Origin: Rhodococcus sp. OK302
Lineage (GTDB): Bacteria > Actinomycetota > Actinomycetes > Mycobacteriales > Mycobacteriaceae
Length of the DNA: 64,000 bases
Direction of reading: 5' to 3'
NCBI RefSeq assembly: GCF_002245895.1
Contig: NZ_NPJZ01000001.1
Span: forward strand, 979,001 to 1,043,000
Made by a program: the position numbers and the translations under genes. Below the pieces are notes generated by a model. That model was not told where the DNA came from. It searched no databases and saw nothing but the letters and a program-made list of their open reading frames with translations. Positions 63,095 through 64,000 of this stretch are shown piece by piece (position 1 is the stretch's first letter; every line of letters begins with the position of its first letter).

Positions 63095-64000
63095 ATGGGC
63101 AGGCTACGTTTCGGTGCTTTTGTTGCACCGCATCATGCAGTCGGGCAGAACCCGACCGTCGCATTGCAACGTGACCTGGAGTTGGTGGAGCACCTCGATC
63201 GTCTCGATTTCGACGAGGTGTGGATCGGCGAGCACCACAGCGCGGGCAGTGAGATCATCGGCAGCCCCGAGATCTTCATCGCCGCGGCAGCCGAACGCAC
63301 CAAGCGGATCAAGCTCGGCACCGGTGTGACGTCGCTGAGCTACCACAACCCGCTCTGGGTCGCGGACCGTCTTGTGCTTCTCGATCACCTCACTCGCGGA
63401 CGCGTCATGCTCGGTGTCGGTCCCGGATCACTGCCGACCGACTCTGCGATGATCGGACTCAATCCCACCGAGTGCCGCGAACTGCTCGAGGACAACCTCG
63501 ATATCGTCGTACGATTGTTGAACGGTGAGCGCGTAACCGCAAAGACCAAGACGCACAACCTGGTTGACGCACAACTGCAGCTTCGTCCGTACTCGCACCC
63601 GATGTTCGACATCGTCGTCGCCGGTGTGTCTTCGCCGACCGGCCCGCGATTGGCCGGTAAGCACGGTCTGGGGTTGCTCTCGATCGGCGCGACTCTCACC
63701 CCCGAAGGCTTCGATGCACTGGGACATCACTTCGGAATCATGGAGGAGCGGGCCACCGAGTTCGGTACCGCCGTCGACCGTGATCAGTGGCGCCTGGTGT
63801 GCCCCATGCATATTGCGGAGACGGAAGAGCAGGCACAGGAAGACGTGCGGTTCGGGCTCGGGGAATGGATCGACTACTTCGGCAAAGTCGCCGCGTTCCC
63901 GCACTTCGGCTCCGGCGGTGCCGGCATGGAACAGATGATCGCGCACATGAACCACTCCGGCATGGGCGTCATCGGAACCCCCGCTCAGGCAAGGGAATTG
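63095..64000 (+). CDS. luciferase-like flavin-dependent monooxygenase (3' partial)
   Basis: The frame is open to the window edge; 302 residues are seen from ATG 63095, behind CGAGGAG. The luciferase-like monooxygenase fold is recognised by RLRFGAFVAPHHAVGQNPT, DEVWIGEHHSAG, IKLGTGVTSLSYHNPL and RGRVMLGVGPGS. Such F420- or FMN-dependent enzymes oxidise limonene, alkanes or other hydrophobic molecules; the substrate cannot be told. Probably regulated by the divergent LuxR protein. Confidence 0.92.
   Translation, partial: MGRLRFGAFVAPHHAVGQNPTVALQRDLELVEHLDRLDFDEVWIGEHHSAGSEIIGSPEIFIAAAAERTKRIKLGTGVTSLSYHNPLWVADRLVLLDHLTRGRVMLGVGPGSLPTDSAMIGLNPTECRELLEDNLDIVVRLLNGERVTAKTKTHNLVDAQLQLRPYSHPMFDIVVAGVSSPTGPRLAGKHGLGLLSIGATLTPEGFDALGHHFGIMEERATEFGTAVDRDQWRLVCPMHIAETEEQAQEDVRFGLGEWIDYFGKVAAFPHFGSGGAGMEQMIAHMNHSGMGVIGTPAQAREL

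Overview
The window is about 64 kb of a high-GC, mycolic-acid-type actinobacterial chromosome centred on the replication origin. Gene order matches the Mycobacterium tuberculosis origin region from Rv3910 (murJ) through dnaA to Rv0020c (fhaA). Differences from that order, the serine hydrolase between khpB and rsmG and the oxygenase cluster between dciA and gyrB, together with protein style, point to Rhodococcus, probably the R. erythropolis/qingshengii group (inference, no database search).

Layout. 1-4.3 kb: murJ (5' end missing), sigM and its anti-sigma partner. 4.2-6.1 kb: divergent TetR regulator and old-yellow-enzyme-type reductase. 6.2-9.6 kb: trxB-trxA behind a SigH/SigR-type promoter, cwlM and a GNAT-like gene. 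9.9-12.7 kb: parB-parA-rsmG (minus strand) with five parS sites. 13-17 kb: a serine hydrolase, then rpmH-rnpA-yidD-yidC-khpB (read leftwards). 17.8-23 kb: dnaA, oriC, dnaN, recF, dciA. 23-26 kb: a putative di-iron oxygenase, its flavin/iron-sulfur reductase and an epoxide-hydrolase-like protein. 26.2-32.2 kb: gyrB, gyrA, DUF3566 membrane protein. 32.2-40.2 kb: tRNA-Ile, a tiny membrane ORF, tRNA-Ala, two alpha/beta hydrolases, cwsA, ppiA, a rhomboid protease, a PH-domain protein, crgA, a DUF881 protein and a trpG/pabA amidotransferase. 40.3-50 kb: the minus-strand growth-control operon fhaA, fhaB, pstP, rodA, pbpA, pknA, pknB. 50.3-54 kb: tRNA-Leu followed by an AT-rich foreign-looking segment with one 1024-residue SIR2 plus STAND-like protein and a stray 23S rRNA fragment. 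54-64 kb: FAD oxidoreductase, gltB-gltD, LuxR regulator, truncated luciferase-like monooxygenase.

The core genes form a connected programme: replication initiation and chromosome segregation in the middle, and Ser/Thr-kinase-controlled wall synthesis on both flanks. In mycobacteria PknB phosphorylates the MurJ pseudokinase domain, which binds FhaA, and also phosphorylates CwlM, which controls MurA; all four partners are here. CwlM here has lost the metal ligands of an amidase, consistent with a regulatory role.

The most novel-looking item is the SIR2/STAND-like protein with its AT-rich composition, a well-formed promoter next to a perfect palindrome, and the adjacent 23S rRNA fragment. Other notable items are three consensus DnaA boxes in 40 bp far from oriC (38.3 kb), a DnaA-trio-like tract in oriC, and a mis-nameable 'metal-dependent hydrolase' that carries a full di-iron oxygenase signature beside its own reductase.
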